Positions 23,900 through 36,699 of a stretch of DNA of 64,000 nt are shown here, piece after piece. The stretch comes from Stratiolaelaps scimitus (lineage: Eukaryota; Arthropoda; Arachnida; Mesostigmata; Laelapidae): positions 22,557,501 to 22,621,500 of the forward strand of contig JABWDB010000002.1 of NCBI GenBank assembly GCA_019614645.1. The letters are read 5' to 3'. The notes under the pieces are model-generated. The model worked only from the letters and a program-made list of their open reading frames with translations, ran no database searches and was not told the origin of the DNA. The position numbers were made by a program, and so were the translations under genes. Each line of letters begins with the position of its first letter. Position 1 is the first letter of the stretch.

Positions 23900-26330
23900 T
23901 GTTGCTTCCGAGCGAACATTTCGTCTTCTTAATCCTCACAACGAAACGAAGGTCGTAATAATTGTTTTCCTGTGTGAGAATACTTTGGCATTCACGTATA
24001 TTTAAATAAATGAGCCTATTTATAACTATTAAGCAGTGAGCAGTGATCATGTTTGTTTCATCAAGTTATATTACAGAAAGCGATATGGCTAATACAGTAT
24101 ACCTCCTCGGATCTGCTTATGATCTGAATTTATGTATGTATATCCGAGAAATCGATTAATTAGAATCGAATGTTAACGAGACCGTCGAACACCCCCCTGC
24201 GTTTGATGATTGTTTTGAGTTTTCTACTGATCTTGTCGGCCGCATATATTAAGGGTCATAATTTACATCATGTGCTATATTTTGCTTCCTGACAATGTAT
24301 CGATGTCGACCAGAACGGTCAATACAAATATATGCCTCATTAATGTATAAAGGTTAGCATTGGTTGGTAGCAACGACAGAATAAGTACTCCCGCAGTGCA
24401 CTTTCTAATATAAAAAAATATCGAAATAAATCCAATTTCCATCTGGAGAGGGTAAGTAAATAAGGGACATTAGCCCTCTCTTCTGTGCTGCGCTTGGCCA
24501 CTCCCAGCGGAAACAGTTCTCTCAATAGCAGGATTTATTATATTCCCCAGGTGGTAGTGGTGATGACCAGTTAGGGTATATTAACTGCAGGGACGACCTG
24601 TTGAAGTGTATTAATGGCAAGAAGTGTAGCGACGATATTCACGCTGGTACAATTTCACCACATTATTTTTGGCAGATACTGAAAACCCAATAGTTTTCGA
24701 GACATAGCCGAGTGCCAGTTGCCCGGTCTTCGACCAAATGTTCAGTGAGCTCAGGTTTGTTGTATAACATTGCTTCTAAAATGTTGGAATTATTTGGGAA
24801 AGGACACTACGAGACTTATGTTTCGAATTAGATAATATCTCAACCATTGGTACACATCATTTCGGTCATCTTTATCGAAGAAAGCGGGATGTGCGAATGC
24901 ACGCATCTATGATGTTACTTGTTAAAATATAACATCCATATGTTATATATATATATATGATACACATCTGTAATTATCTGTAATCGTTTATCAAGCCAAA
25001 CTATGGTATTATATTACATTACTACTATTATTATGATTATAATTGTTGTTGTTGTTATTATTATTATTACTACTATTATTAGCTTGCATACAACATACAT
25101 TGACGACATATACGAACAGGGAAATTAGCGTTGCCCAGAAATGATCGTCTACGGAAACAAGTTGCTTCACGAATGCACGCGAACAAACGTAATGAAGGCC
25201 TTTTTTATTATCACATGAGGCCATTACTACAAAACAGTTCGTTCTTGCAGCGGCAAGATGTAACGGATCTTGAAGGGCAATTGGAAGAAGTAGTCTGAAG
25301 TGAGATGAGTCTCATTCGTGATGCAAGAGCCCTTGCACTTTCTCATATGACGAAAGAAAGCAATCAAGAAAAAAGCACATTTTCTGTGCATAGAGTTCTT
25401 TGCGGTCGTTGTTTCACCTTGTTCTTCTTTCCAGCCAAAAAGAAAAAAAAATTGGCAATACCGCTTTCGGAGAAGATCGTTACAAATGTACGTTAGACAT
25501 TAATTAAACAAGCTGATGGCGGTGAAGGTATGGTTGTAAACAACGCTACAAGCTCACACGGCTATAGATATATAGCCATTTAGTTCAGGGATAATTCTGC
25601 CGATGATGAGAGTATTTACGGTAACTTTTGGAGTCACTCGTTACTTTTACTTATATTTTTGCTCCGGGCCGACCCTGAAAAATGACCATATCGTCATTGA
25701 CGCGCCGACAGGTCAAACAGATGTACAACAAACAGCGGGCAGGAGAAAATTCAACTGGATGCGTATTACACAAATAAATTGAACTGGTAAATCAATTGTC
25801 TCTGCTAGTCGAGAAGGTCTAAGAGCTATCTTTGGCTGAATTGCGTCAGCCGTGTCATTTTTTAGAATCAGCCAGAAAATGCAATCCGTAGTATTTATAA
25901 TTGTGGGTGTAAATATATGCAGGAACTATGCAAATAAGTACTCTTATGTCGGAAATTTAAGAGCACAGTTATCATTGTACAATGATTTTAAAGTGATACA
26001 CCACTTTTACTGTATTAAACGAAGATAGCTTTTGATACAACGTCATCATTTTGATTAGATCATTATGTGGACAAAGTTTAAGACAACGAAACATCTCCTG
26101 TACATCGGATCAGACAAAAATCCAAATCTACGCAATATCGTCATTCTTGACATGGTGTCCATAAACAAAGCACTGCCCAAAAGACACAAACGCACCTCAC
26201 ATGGCGAGCAGGTTAAGACCGATAAACTAGGTTGACAAATACGTCGCCAAATATAGTTCTTAGTGACCATTGCGATAACTCCTGCTAGTTTATCCAGACT
26301 CACCGGCGGCATATCCTCAACATCGTGCCT
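23900..26330. other. AT-rich non-coding stretch
   Basis: Nothing gene-like was seen. Short TA and ATT arrays occur, for example at 24945-24959 and 25020-25080. Confidence 0.4.
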
Positions 26331-26339
26331 CTTTCTCAG

Positions 26340-26374
26340 AACATAGACGTACCATCATCAATCATTTGTCGAAG
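26340..26374 (+). other. Possible 35-nt cassette exon
   Basis: A strong acceptor (CCTCTTTCTCAG) is followed after 35 bases by a good donor (AAG then GTAGGT). Read in the phase set by the exon at 6312, it would meet a TAG at once. So if included there it would truncate the protein, as a poison or alternative-end exon. Two other frames are open. It may belong to another transcript or be a chance pair of sites. Confidence 0.2.
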
Positions 26375-26639
26375 GTAGGTCGCCGATAGCTTGAGCTCCA
26401 TGCGGCTGTCGCCGAAAACGGAGTCGGCAAGGCTCATCTTCGATAGACGCGATAGTTTCGATCTGCAGGACATAGTTCGTCGCGGTAGATTCTTAACACA
26501 GCTTATGTCATACGCTCGCTCAGGCAGAACTCGAACACTTTCACTCGGTCAATGCAGCACAACCCACATTCACAGCTGTACTTAGCAGCGAATACGTGTC
26601 AAGCTTGCAAGTTGAAACTTTCTTAACTTGAACGTCAAT

Positions 26640-28780
26640 GTCCCTCGCCGTCGTCGGCGAAGGAAGGATTCTAGCCCGTCGTAAGATCTCGGGATCACGC
26701 AGAGCTGAAAATTCTCCCGGGATTACGCGAAAAATCTTAGGCTCACTCGGCACGGGACGCAACAGAGAACGCTGACAAACGCTCAATGAAGCAGGCAGAT
26801 GGCGGACAACAAGTCGACGGCAATTTCTCGTATGTTGGGATGGGCTTTTCGATACAACTGAGCGTCCATTGGCTCGCTGAGTTTCACTGTTATCGTCGAC
26901 GTTACGCCAGCCCGCCACGAGAGCCCACACAGTTCGTCGGATGTGCACACGAATGGAGGGAGACAGAGGGAGGGTGGTACAATCCACATATAATAGTGCT
27001 ATAGTGTATCTATACATTAACACAAGCTGGGAAGACGCGACATACGCGACGATTCATGAACGCATACATTTCGCCTCATGGCAGTGCCAGGCTAAGAAGC
27101 GGCGGCGGCGGCGGTCGCGGCAAAAAGCGTTGCCATACGCGCGTTGCCTGTTAGCGTATCTATATGTATGCGTGCGCCCGTGAAATCGCGCGCATTCGAA
27201 GATCTCTCCGTTTGGCTCATAGATAGAGACCCCAGCTGGCTGCTGCTGCTACTATTGCTGTTGCTGGTGGCAATGGCGACGAATCAGAGGCTCGATGGTC
27301 ATTTGTCGCCGTGCGGTGGCGGGCGCGGGGCGGCGGCCCGTCCCCGCAGTTGGACGCTATGCCGGCACCACAGATGCTAGGATGTTTACGTAACGACAAC
27401 GGCAACATCAGCTGAAGGCGACTCCATCGAAGACGACACGAAACGGCGGCTAAACCGGCGACAATTTCAAGTGAAGGGAGTCCGTCGCGTCGCTGTACGT
27501 CGCTTCGTCGTTTGGTTGGCCGTCACCGAAATCGCAGACCGAACCGCGCAAGACGACACGCGCATAGTTAGTACGAGATGACGGTGTACGCACATCAACA
27601 TCAGCTATAGGAGGATAGAGCGAAAGAGAGAATAGAGAAATAGCGAATCGCATGAATTGTAACGGGAACCACAACAGTCCAGCATTTGCTGTGCGATGTT
27701 CAGCGCTATGTATAGATACGATGTATATGTGTATGTATGTGTTTATGGGCTCTGACGGGAGTCAGTGGGTTTACTCTGTTCGAGGGCGTGGGTTGAGGAT
27801 GTCCCCGGCGTCCCCGCGCGGAGCTAACACAGCCTGCAGCGGCGGCGGCGGCGGCGGCGACGACAGTAGCCCCAATGGTTAGATACAACGGTGGTGATAG
27901 CAAAGAAACAGCAGACATCGCTGCCATCGACAACGGCGAACGGCAGTAGTAGCAGCAGCAGGCTGTCTGTGTATACATACATGTATGCAACTAGACATAC
28001 ACTAGATACAGATTCGATACAAGATAGAACATGATGATCGTATACAAAATGACAGTACACTCGCTGTTGTTGCAACTGCCTGTTGCTGGACTGTACGCGA
28101 GCGGGCTATCAGTCGCCGACTACTTCGCCACCACAGGCAGAACAAGCCAGAGCCACCTAGCCAACGAGATACCATACAGCTGCTGCTGCTGAAAGTAGCG
28201 AAAGTCGACGGAGTTTTGTCTATACAGTAACGGAGGAACGCATCCGTGAAGGGAGAGCGCTCGCTGAGTTGCTTGGCCAGAACGACGTGTGGCTCCAAAA
28301 TCAGTGAAAGTTCGATGGAACAGTTCTTTTTTCCCTTGTATCGAACGTGTGTAACAGTGAACGTATCGCGGTGGAGTCACACATAGTGAGAAGCCACGTG
28401 AAAGCAATCTGGAGCTTTGCTTGCCACCATCATCTTACGGAGGATACGCCTGTGTTCGGGTTCGGTAAAAACGATTGGTCTCGTACTCGGCTAGTCCTGC
28501 CGTCGTCAGGAGGTTATACGTAGAACTCAGTCGCGTCCGGCAGCTGGTAACGGTGGTGTTGTCATATATGCCTGCTCGCAATGAGTGCGTATAATGAATG
28601 ATGGCTAGTTGAGTCAGATCTCGCCTATTTTATAGATCGAGTTGTGGACAAAGTACACGCGACGAAGCAGAACCAGAGTGATTGTTTACGTGGTGTGATT
28701 TGTCAAAGCTGATTATCGAGACCGTAAGCAGACCATTGTGTAATTCGTGCCTTACCTACCATGAACGGCCTAGCAAATGC
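26640..28780. promoter_or_regulatory. Long GC/CpG-rich region, possible internal promoter
   Basis: About 2 kb with clearly raised CpG, GGC and CAG repeats, and no convincing coding frame. At its right end an ATG in a good context (CTACCATGAACG, 28760) opens a short frame that meets a donor-like GTGAAT after 12 codons. That donor is in phase 0 and does not match the exon at 41591. It may be an alternative leader exon or regulatory island within the giant intron. Confidence 0.2.
27838..27859. repeat. (GGC)n microsatellite
   Basis: Seven tandem GGC units in the GC-rich region. Confidence 0.9.
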
Positions 28781-28849
28781 TACATTAAGGACAAGGGTGA
28801 ATGCTTGGCTTGCGGAATGGTTCGTATCTTTTAACTGTTTAGCATTTCA

Positions 28850-31800
28850 CCTACTGATAATGCATAGTAATATCATCGTATTATCTGCATCATCTTTACT
28901 TTCAAAATGATGAACTATTAGTGGATAATACTAAAAAAATTGAGTTAGGAAAAGATTCAACTTGGACGATAGGTAATGTCGCTAGCCTAATGCGCTGCCA
29001 ATGGCCAATAGGCGTATTGTATTTAGAATGTCTACTCAAAAATCAAAGTCGTAGCAACGGTGGTACAAACAATGATGCCAAATTCTCACAGGCGATAAAA
29101 ATATCTAACAGACAGGATCGAAGGCCAATGTAGGGTCAGTTGTGAACATTACATCGCGTGTACACTCTCGTTGAAGAAGACATATCAATTATCATGATGC
29201 TGTGTGATTTGAAAACTACTTCTTAATGTCCTTATGACGGAGTGCAACGATGTAAACATCACTATTCATTACCTCAAATATTTATTATGACAAGGTGACC
29301 AAACATCTTAATGTCTACGTGCTGAGCCAGCGCACTCTGCATTCTCCAGTGCAGTGCACAACGCGGTGTAAAGCTATTTTAATAGTGTCTTCATCGAAGT
29401 GATCGATTCTGCTGGCTTAACATCGGAAAACGTGATGTATGTTTTGTCTGTTTTGTCGTATCTGTTAATTCATATATAAATATAATATGCTATATTTTTT
29501 ATAGCAGATTATATATCTCACTCTATTATTACTAAACTAAACTTTTTCGGACTAACTCTCAGCCAACATTGTATTATTACTACTATTATACTAATTATTA
29601 AAACTTAATACTATACTAGCGTTGCGTCTCAATTGATAAGTGACGCTTTTATGTTGTGTAACTTTCTAAAGCTGAGGAAGTTTCGTTCTCCAAAATAAAC
29701 TCCCATCGTCCGTACTGTGGTATTGCGTTGCCGAGCGATGTCGCTATCGTCAACCATAGAACATCATTTTCAAGAGGTCTGATCGTAGTACTCAGGGTCG
29801 GACGTAACACTAATGGAAAGTAGAAAGCCGAGATGCATCCGCCCCCTTATATTTGTCATATTTTGAACGAAGATTCGGAAAGTCCTTGTGGTCGGCACGT
29901 TGTATTGCAGATGGACCACCACTTACGTGGACTGAATTATGCTAATCTCGACTGGTGGTCCCGTTATGTGGCAAACAGCAACAACAAGAGCAATACCAGG
30001 AGCGTACCAAAAGGCGAGCCTTGTGGAAGCCTTGTGCCCTACAATCAACTACCCTAACGACGATACAACGGTATTATCCGCATTGAATGACAATCCAACG
30101 GGTAGCCATCGGAATCAACAAATATAGGAACACACTAACTTGCAATGTGCAACGATTCACTCGTTCGAGTTAACCAACTTTAATTGCTCGCCATCTCATA
30201 TTCGATCGTAGAAGTGAACATTACTGATGTTATCGCCATACACGAGCAGGAAGATCGAGCAGCACAATCATCTATTGCGCCACAATGATGCGCTGAGCCA
30301 TTGGCGTGTACGCATTCGTGTAACGGGGACGAGCCGACGTCTTGGATGTTTGTTGATTTTTGAGGCTCATCTCCACGTCGGTTCATCATATTTTGTCCAT
30401 ATCAAAGAGTGGCCAGGCTCAACTCATTTAGCCAATTGGGAAGAGGCGGTTGTCTGTGGCCGGAGGGAGTATTATAACTGATGGCATCATTCGATTCTGT
30501 GAAAGCATCGCCGATTTCGATAACGAACGACGCCATAGGTGAACACATAAAGGGCCACTCGCAGAACGATGTCGACCTTCGATGCCTCCCACGGAGACGA
30601 TCTCTCCCATCAGTTTTATTCATATTGTTAAAACACGAATGAGAGGAAGCAGCCGAAGGTGGTAATGACGTCAGACAGATTATCTATCTATCCTATCTAG
30701 CCATCTGACGAATCATGATTGTATTGTCCTGCCTGTTAAACTGCCCGCGGATAAGCTGCCATTGTCTCAACGCTTGGATTCGCACTACGTACAGATAGAA
30801 AGTGTTGTACCCATCTCACCCGCTGCTTCGCTCGATACGAAGTGGATATGACGGGGTACAATGCCCACATAGTTGGGCAGGGTGAAAAATCGATTCATTT
30901 TTTGGGTTCACTCCTCTTGAGTACATGAAACTGATTAGACGATAGTATTCATCTTTTACGGCAGCCAGAAGCATATCAGCGATTGATGAAAATGTACTAA
31001 CGTCGCCGCCAATGCGGCTGCAAGCATTGAGATTGCATCAAGTTGGCGCTGAACGAAAAACATGAACTAATTCAGGTTTTGTCAACGTGGAGTCCGAGTA
31101 ACTCCGGTGTGACCAACGGCTGTTGTTGTTGTGCTGCGGAAATTGCGACGTCCCAAATATGTTGTCCAAATTAACGACGCAGAAAAATGAAGAAACGTTT
31201 TTATTTTGCAAATTATCTAGTGCGCAAAGACGCGGTGAGCGACATACAGCAACCATCAGCGGCCATACGCGATAATGGAGATGTAAAAATTGGGTATTTT
31301 TTTCATTCTCGTGGACTGTGGCCGACCTCGGGGGAAATTCGGTTGATTTCTCTCTTCTAGATAATGAACTTCAGCCATTAAATGCTAAAGCCATCTGCCT
31401 CCATTACACCAATTCGGGCACACAATCTTGCCTCGCATCCAGAGTGCACGTTTATTTCTCACATTCACAATAGTTAATTTCTCAAAATTCGATCAAAAAC
31501 GCATACGTATATATATATATATATAAAGATAAACAGAATAACGTAGTATCGTGACATATTTCGGCAATAATATGTGCGTTTGTGTGTGTGTGTTGAGAAG
31601 CGCGATAAAACAGGAACTGCCTCGCCCCTTATCAATGAACCGTTAGAAGCGAAAATCAACTACTAAAATGGTTCCTGCGATCGTTGCCTGCCGGGTAATT
31701 GGACCGATGCCAGAAACGTCGCCGAAGCGCCGCACAGATGTACCACAAAAAGAACGAAGAGACAGAGAAATTCTCGTAGCCAAAATTGCTCGTCTTCAAC

Positions 31801-33730
31801 AACGAAGGGAACGTCAGAATATGAGGAAGTGGTCCTCCCATGTCACTCATTCAGATGATCAAATCAAATACCGCCTCAGTTATCAGTGGGGCCATCATAA
31901 AAACAAGACATCTATCGGTCGTTGACATATATTTGTATACATGGACATATCTCATACGTATGATATGTTTGACTATTGGAATTGCATGATTCGAAAACCT
32001 CCGTTTGGAAAACATTGAAGACCGGGATCGTACTTCTCAATGTTTTGCTGCCTGGACCGCGTCTTGTGCCAATACTGAATGGCGTAAGGAAATCAACTGT
32101 CATTAAATGATGGTGTTTAAAGGGTATGACGATACTTGTAAAGGAACTAGTGTCTCGATTTGAAAAAAATGAAAATACTTGGGAGCCTACAATTCGTACA
32201 GTGGTCATAGTATTACCGCTAATGCAGGTACCAAACGAGACGTTCATCGTTTGATCCATACAGAGAGAGGTTGAAGTAAAAATTATGAATTGTACTTTAT
32301 CATTTAATTAATTATCCAAATCGTGTGAATTAGGTATATGTACCCATTGACGTATTAAGTATTAAAGCGTATTGTATTACCCATTTGCCAATGCTATCCG
32401 TGCATCCTAACGGGGACACATCAACACCGATAGACAGTTACCACCATCTAAGAGGATACACATCTTACGTGAGTCTTCTTGGGTGGGCCCGCTTCATACC
32501 TACCATGTGCCATTTCGAGCAATAAACAGTCAGTCGAAACTATACAACGATGATGGCGGGCATCCGCGCTAGATATATGATAGACCTCGTGGGAGAGGGC
32601 CGCGATTGCAATGAGGGTTGACGAGTGAGGCTAACGGGACACCCGCCGCTTCGCTGGCAGTTGGCAATCGGTAGTAGTCAGCTTAATTCGCTCTTACCAC
32701 CAAACGACTTGTTCACTTGCCGCTGTCATCCCTTTCCCATAGAAAAAGTGGCCCCCGAGGACAAAGTACGCGTAGTCGTGTTCTGGCGATCGAACGGTCG
32801 GTAGACGATAGACTAAAGGGTGGTAGTATCAAACACAAACGATCACGCTGAGATTGACAACGGTATGAGCATATTTACAGTAAACATTTCGCACAGCAAA
32901 CCTAATGCAAAGATCAGTCCATTCATGTGGCGTAAACGAAATAAGCAAGCTGAAGAGTGCCCCGGAATGGACAGTTGTTCGTTTGTGGAAAACTACTACT
33001 TCATGCTGGGGAAGTGGTTGATAAGTAAAAAGCCTGTATACTTCTGTCTACAAAAGGGAACATGGGGATAGGTTGCATAAACGGTTAGAAAGAGATATTC
33101 GACATTTTCAGGCGTGTTCCTATTGGTTAAAATAGGTATCTACAAGCTACTATTCACCGCACATTTCTTCCTTCGGACACGGTGATCCGAGGACGAACTT
33201 TGAGAGCCAGCCTCATCGGCGCGAACCAAATTCAGGCCAAATTCAAAGCTCATGATTTGTGCTTTCCAAAAAAATATTTAATAATAATAGTAACAGCAAG
33301 CGCAAATGCACTAAGCCTACCGTATCCGAATGAAATCATCAGCTCAGCCTGGGTGGCCATCTCATAGCGACTTTTTGTCAAACGAAACTGGCGTTTACCC
33401 CTCACCGACGAAGTCCTTCGAAGTTTGCTGCCACACTTCACAACCTTCAACCAATTGAATGGAGCTACAACGGCGGATTACGTCTCGCTTGACCAATCCT
33501 AATCGACGCCCTGAATAGGGAATTTAAATAAATGAATTGGTAAAAAAGACAGCTATCGATATCTCCATTTTTGTTTTCAAACAGTGTTTTCTCTTCTTCG
33601 TTCTTAAACATGAGCTTAACTCTGTATTGTCCAATTTATAATTGTGTAACATTTCCGTTTTGCTGTCCACGGGAGTTCGATTACGTCGTGGGAGCTCGTT
33701 CGACCGATTCATCCATTATCACCTGCATCA
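28850..33730. other. Non-coding stretch
   Basis: No gene is supported. Scattered ORFs of 60-115 codons have no splice or domain support. A TA array is at 31508-31525. Confidence 0.4.
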
Positions 33731-33740
33731 GAATCAGTTA

Positions 33741-33758
33741 CAGCAGCAGCAGCAGCAA
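33741..33758. repeat. (CAG)n microsatellite
   Basis: CAG units running into CAACAACAG. Confidence 0.85.
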
Positions 33759-33938
33759 CAACAGGAGCGTACTCGTCCAACGACGAAATTGCAAACGATT
33801 TTACAAGCAATCGCTGGCGAACGCTCGTCGTAAAACGCAGGTATGACGGTGTTTGATCCAGTCAGCGAAATTATGATGATGATCGATGCACGAAGCCAGC
33901 CATGAGATACAGTAGTGTCTGTGTGTGTAGTAGCAATG

Positions 33939-33960
33939 TCTGTGTGTGTGTGTGTGTGTG
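33939..33960. repeat. (TG)n microsatellite
   Basis: Eleven TG units, preceded by an imperfect GT tract at 33914-33928. Confidence 0.9.
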
Positions 33961-34089
33961 AACAAAGTGTAACTTCATCTCGCGCGCGCGTTGTCGAATT
34001 CAACACAAGCAACGCATTCAACGAGAGAACTATTCGATCTAGCGAATAACAGTCGAGTCGCCGAGTCCTTTCCAAAACGTCAGCGACAA

Positions 34090-34930
34090 TTCAATTTGAT
34101 GCCCTGCAACGATAACAACAACGGCCGACAACAGCGGATGACTGGCTGACAATGCCCGTGTTCAACACTGGAACCTTCTCAAAATCTGTCTTCGCGTGTT
34201 GTTCACTGTTGTCCACGGTCTACAGCCCCTTTCGTCAGTGGGGCCGGCGTTAACCGCTGACGTTCGTTTTTCCGTAAACCATAACATTTTCACACCATCG
34301 GCGGCAACAGGCACAGCAGATCTCCGGCAGATCTGCGCGTTACCAATGGTCCTGCAGCTGCCGCCGCCACCGCCATCGCATGGCCGAAAAGGGGCTCTGG
34401 CGTCGACCAAATGAAATAGAATACAATGAATATTGACGAAGTTGTCGAACAAAAACGGCGCAATAGTTATCGAAGCAAGTTGCGAATAATCGTAACGAAC
34501 GAGGACCTGCAGCTGCCGACTTGAGGGGGCTAATCACAGGGGGTGAGTACGGCCCCGCTAAGGGTGCGGACGGCCTGCATGGGCGACAGCGCGGCCATGT
34601 GTTTAAATTCGAACAGGTGAAGGAAATCGCTTGAGAAGGCGTCGGTAGGTAGGTGGGTGGGTGGATGTATGTCTCGTTGGTCGTTTGGGTGGTTCCATCT
34701 GTCACATTGTGCGTCCCATCGACGTCTGTGGATTTTTGTGTCACTCAACGAGCTGGTCAAATCGGACGATACGCATCGCGCGGGAGTGTTGTTGCTTGCT
34801 GTTGGACGAGGACTCCCCTTCCCGAGGGGAACACTTATTCAAAGTGAAATGAAGAAATTCGAGAGAGGGGGTGATGGTTTTGTGGAATTGAAATTTCGAA
34901 ATATCGTTGTGTATTATATAAAGCTGTAGT
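34090..34930. other. CpG-rich segment with a + strand donor
   Basis: A GC-rich interval contains a consensus-like donor (CAGGG then GTGAGT at 34543). The upstream 100 bases have stops in all frames near the donor, so it would be an untranslated first exon if real. It also holds a GCAGATCT inverted repeat with a 5-nt spacer (34316-34336). Confidence 0.2.
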
Positions 34931-35569
34931 ATTTACGTTTTTGTAGTATTTATGATGATATTTACGATGACTGGTATCTAATACATTGATATGGAACAGG
35001 CATCTTTCTAATTCGTCAATGTCGAAATTCAGTGTTCGACGGTGCGAAGTCGATTTGGCTCAAATAGCGTTTGCGAATTAGTCACTTGCTGCACTAGCGT
35101 ACATTTTATGCTACGTAAAATCCAACAGTAGCTGTATGTTGTTGTGGGCAAAAACAATGCTTGCATCCACGTAGTCAGTTCGGGCCTGCGTCGCACATGG
35201 CTACATCTTCGCTCTGTCATCTGTGTATCAATGCTAGAGGTGATTCGCACTGAATTCACACTTCACTTGTTATGAATTAACATAAGGGTGAGGGTGTTTG
35301 GTCCAAAAAAACAACAACATATACCTCTGAAGAGAAAATACTTGAACGAGTCCAAGCTAAACGATTCATACGGATTATATACAAATTGCAAAATTGTTAA
35401 GTATGCCAACGTCTGCTATGGTCGTGATAAATGGAACAGACTGTGTGTGAGCAAGCCATAAACAAAACAAACTTACTTAAGAAAGAAGATTTGTTTAGTT
35501 TCATTTATTAATTAGCTTAGCAAAGCTTAAGCATTGTAAAATTGCAGCTCCTTTAATAAACCAATAAAA

Positions 35570-35586
35570 CCTTTACCTTTACCTTA
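35570..35586. repeat. (CCTTTA)n tail after AATAAA-like signals
   Basis: Almost three units of CCTTTA follow a segment with two AATAAA-like motifs (35555-35568). A short signal followed by a simple hexamer tail is typical of the 3' end of some non-LTR retrotransposons. No reverse transcriptase frame was seen upstream. Confidence 0.3.
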
Positions 35587-36632
35587 ATTTCATTATGTAC
35601 TGCAGGACAATAAAAAATGAACATCGTCTCCCCATGAAATGAATCATCATCTCCCAAAGGTTTGTCTGTTGACGTTTATGTCACAACAGACCGAACGTAC
35701 GGGGTGCACATGTCGATCAAGTAGATAGAATCCGAACTGACTAACACGTGTTAAGATATGACAGAAGCATAAAACTGGACGGACGCACTCAATCCTGCCA
35801 ATTGTTTGATAGTCTCATTCATCTGATTGGCAGCTCCAATAATCGGCTAGACTTCAATCAGCTTTTCTAAGATACTGCACAATGAGATACCAGCGGCTAC
35901 GCAATCTGACTGATGTTACTCAATTGATGCAGCATGCTTCGATATGGCGGGGAGGGAGTAGACTCACCCCGGACAGACACGCCTATGGCACGATGATATT
36001 GCTGATGCCAGAAGAACGCAACGCTGGCAGCTATCGAATCGGTGTTCTCCACAGCCGAAAATTTGAGAAACTTTCCCGGTTGTCAGAGACATATTGTATG
36101 TCAATGTGTACCACTTATTTTTGGTAATACTTAGACAATTAAATCACATTCAGCTGATGAATACGATGAAACCAAAATAGTTGATGGAAGCGCGACATGC
36201 GCGTGGGAACTGACTATCGGGTCTGTCGGCGAGCTATACGATAGATATACATTTGGTTTTGAACACGGAAGGTGCATATCCGACCGGCCGAGGATACTTG
36301 AGTGAAATATTTAAGTTTGGGCGTTAAATTTCCCCTCAAAAGTATGATTGATCTAGAGCCAAAACTTGCCATTAAAATGGCCTTCTCTAACGATCTGGTA
36401 AGCCAAGTCACAGTAGTAGACAAACGTCTATCCCTGGCCCTATGCACAGAATAATTCAAGCTAAGAACTAAATTACGTCGTGATAGGCTTTAAAGGTATG
36501 CTCGAAAGTAAGCTGGTAGCAAAAATCTAAAATTAGACGCCAACCACTTCATTGGACGGATATTCTAGCCATTCCAGCGATTTCACGCTCAGAGCTTCAA
36601 ATATTGCTCTGTATTGACAATAAAGGGTACAC

Positions 36633-36657
36633 TAAATAAATAAATAATAAAAAAAAA
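36633..36657. repeat. (TAAA)n tail-like tract
   Basis: TAAATAAATAAATAATAAAA follows GACAATAAAGGG. The shape is that of a retroposed 3' end, but no source element is recognised. Confidence 0.35.
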
Positions 36658-36699
36658 CACAGAAAATTACAATAACAGCATAGTGATTTCCGTAGTGTG

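Noticed and set aside
26541..27023. Minus-strand frames vaguely like the start of a Gypsy reverse transcriptase (segment SEPMDAQLYRKAHPNIREIA)
   Set aside because: Only one short stretch resembles the family. The catalytic motifs and the usual following block are absent, so it is not called.
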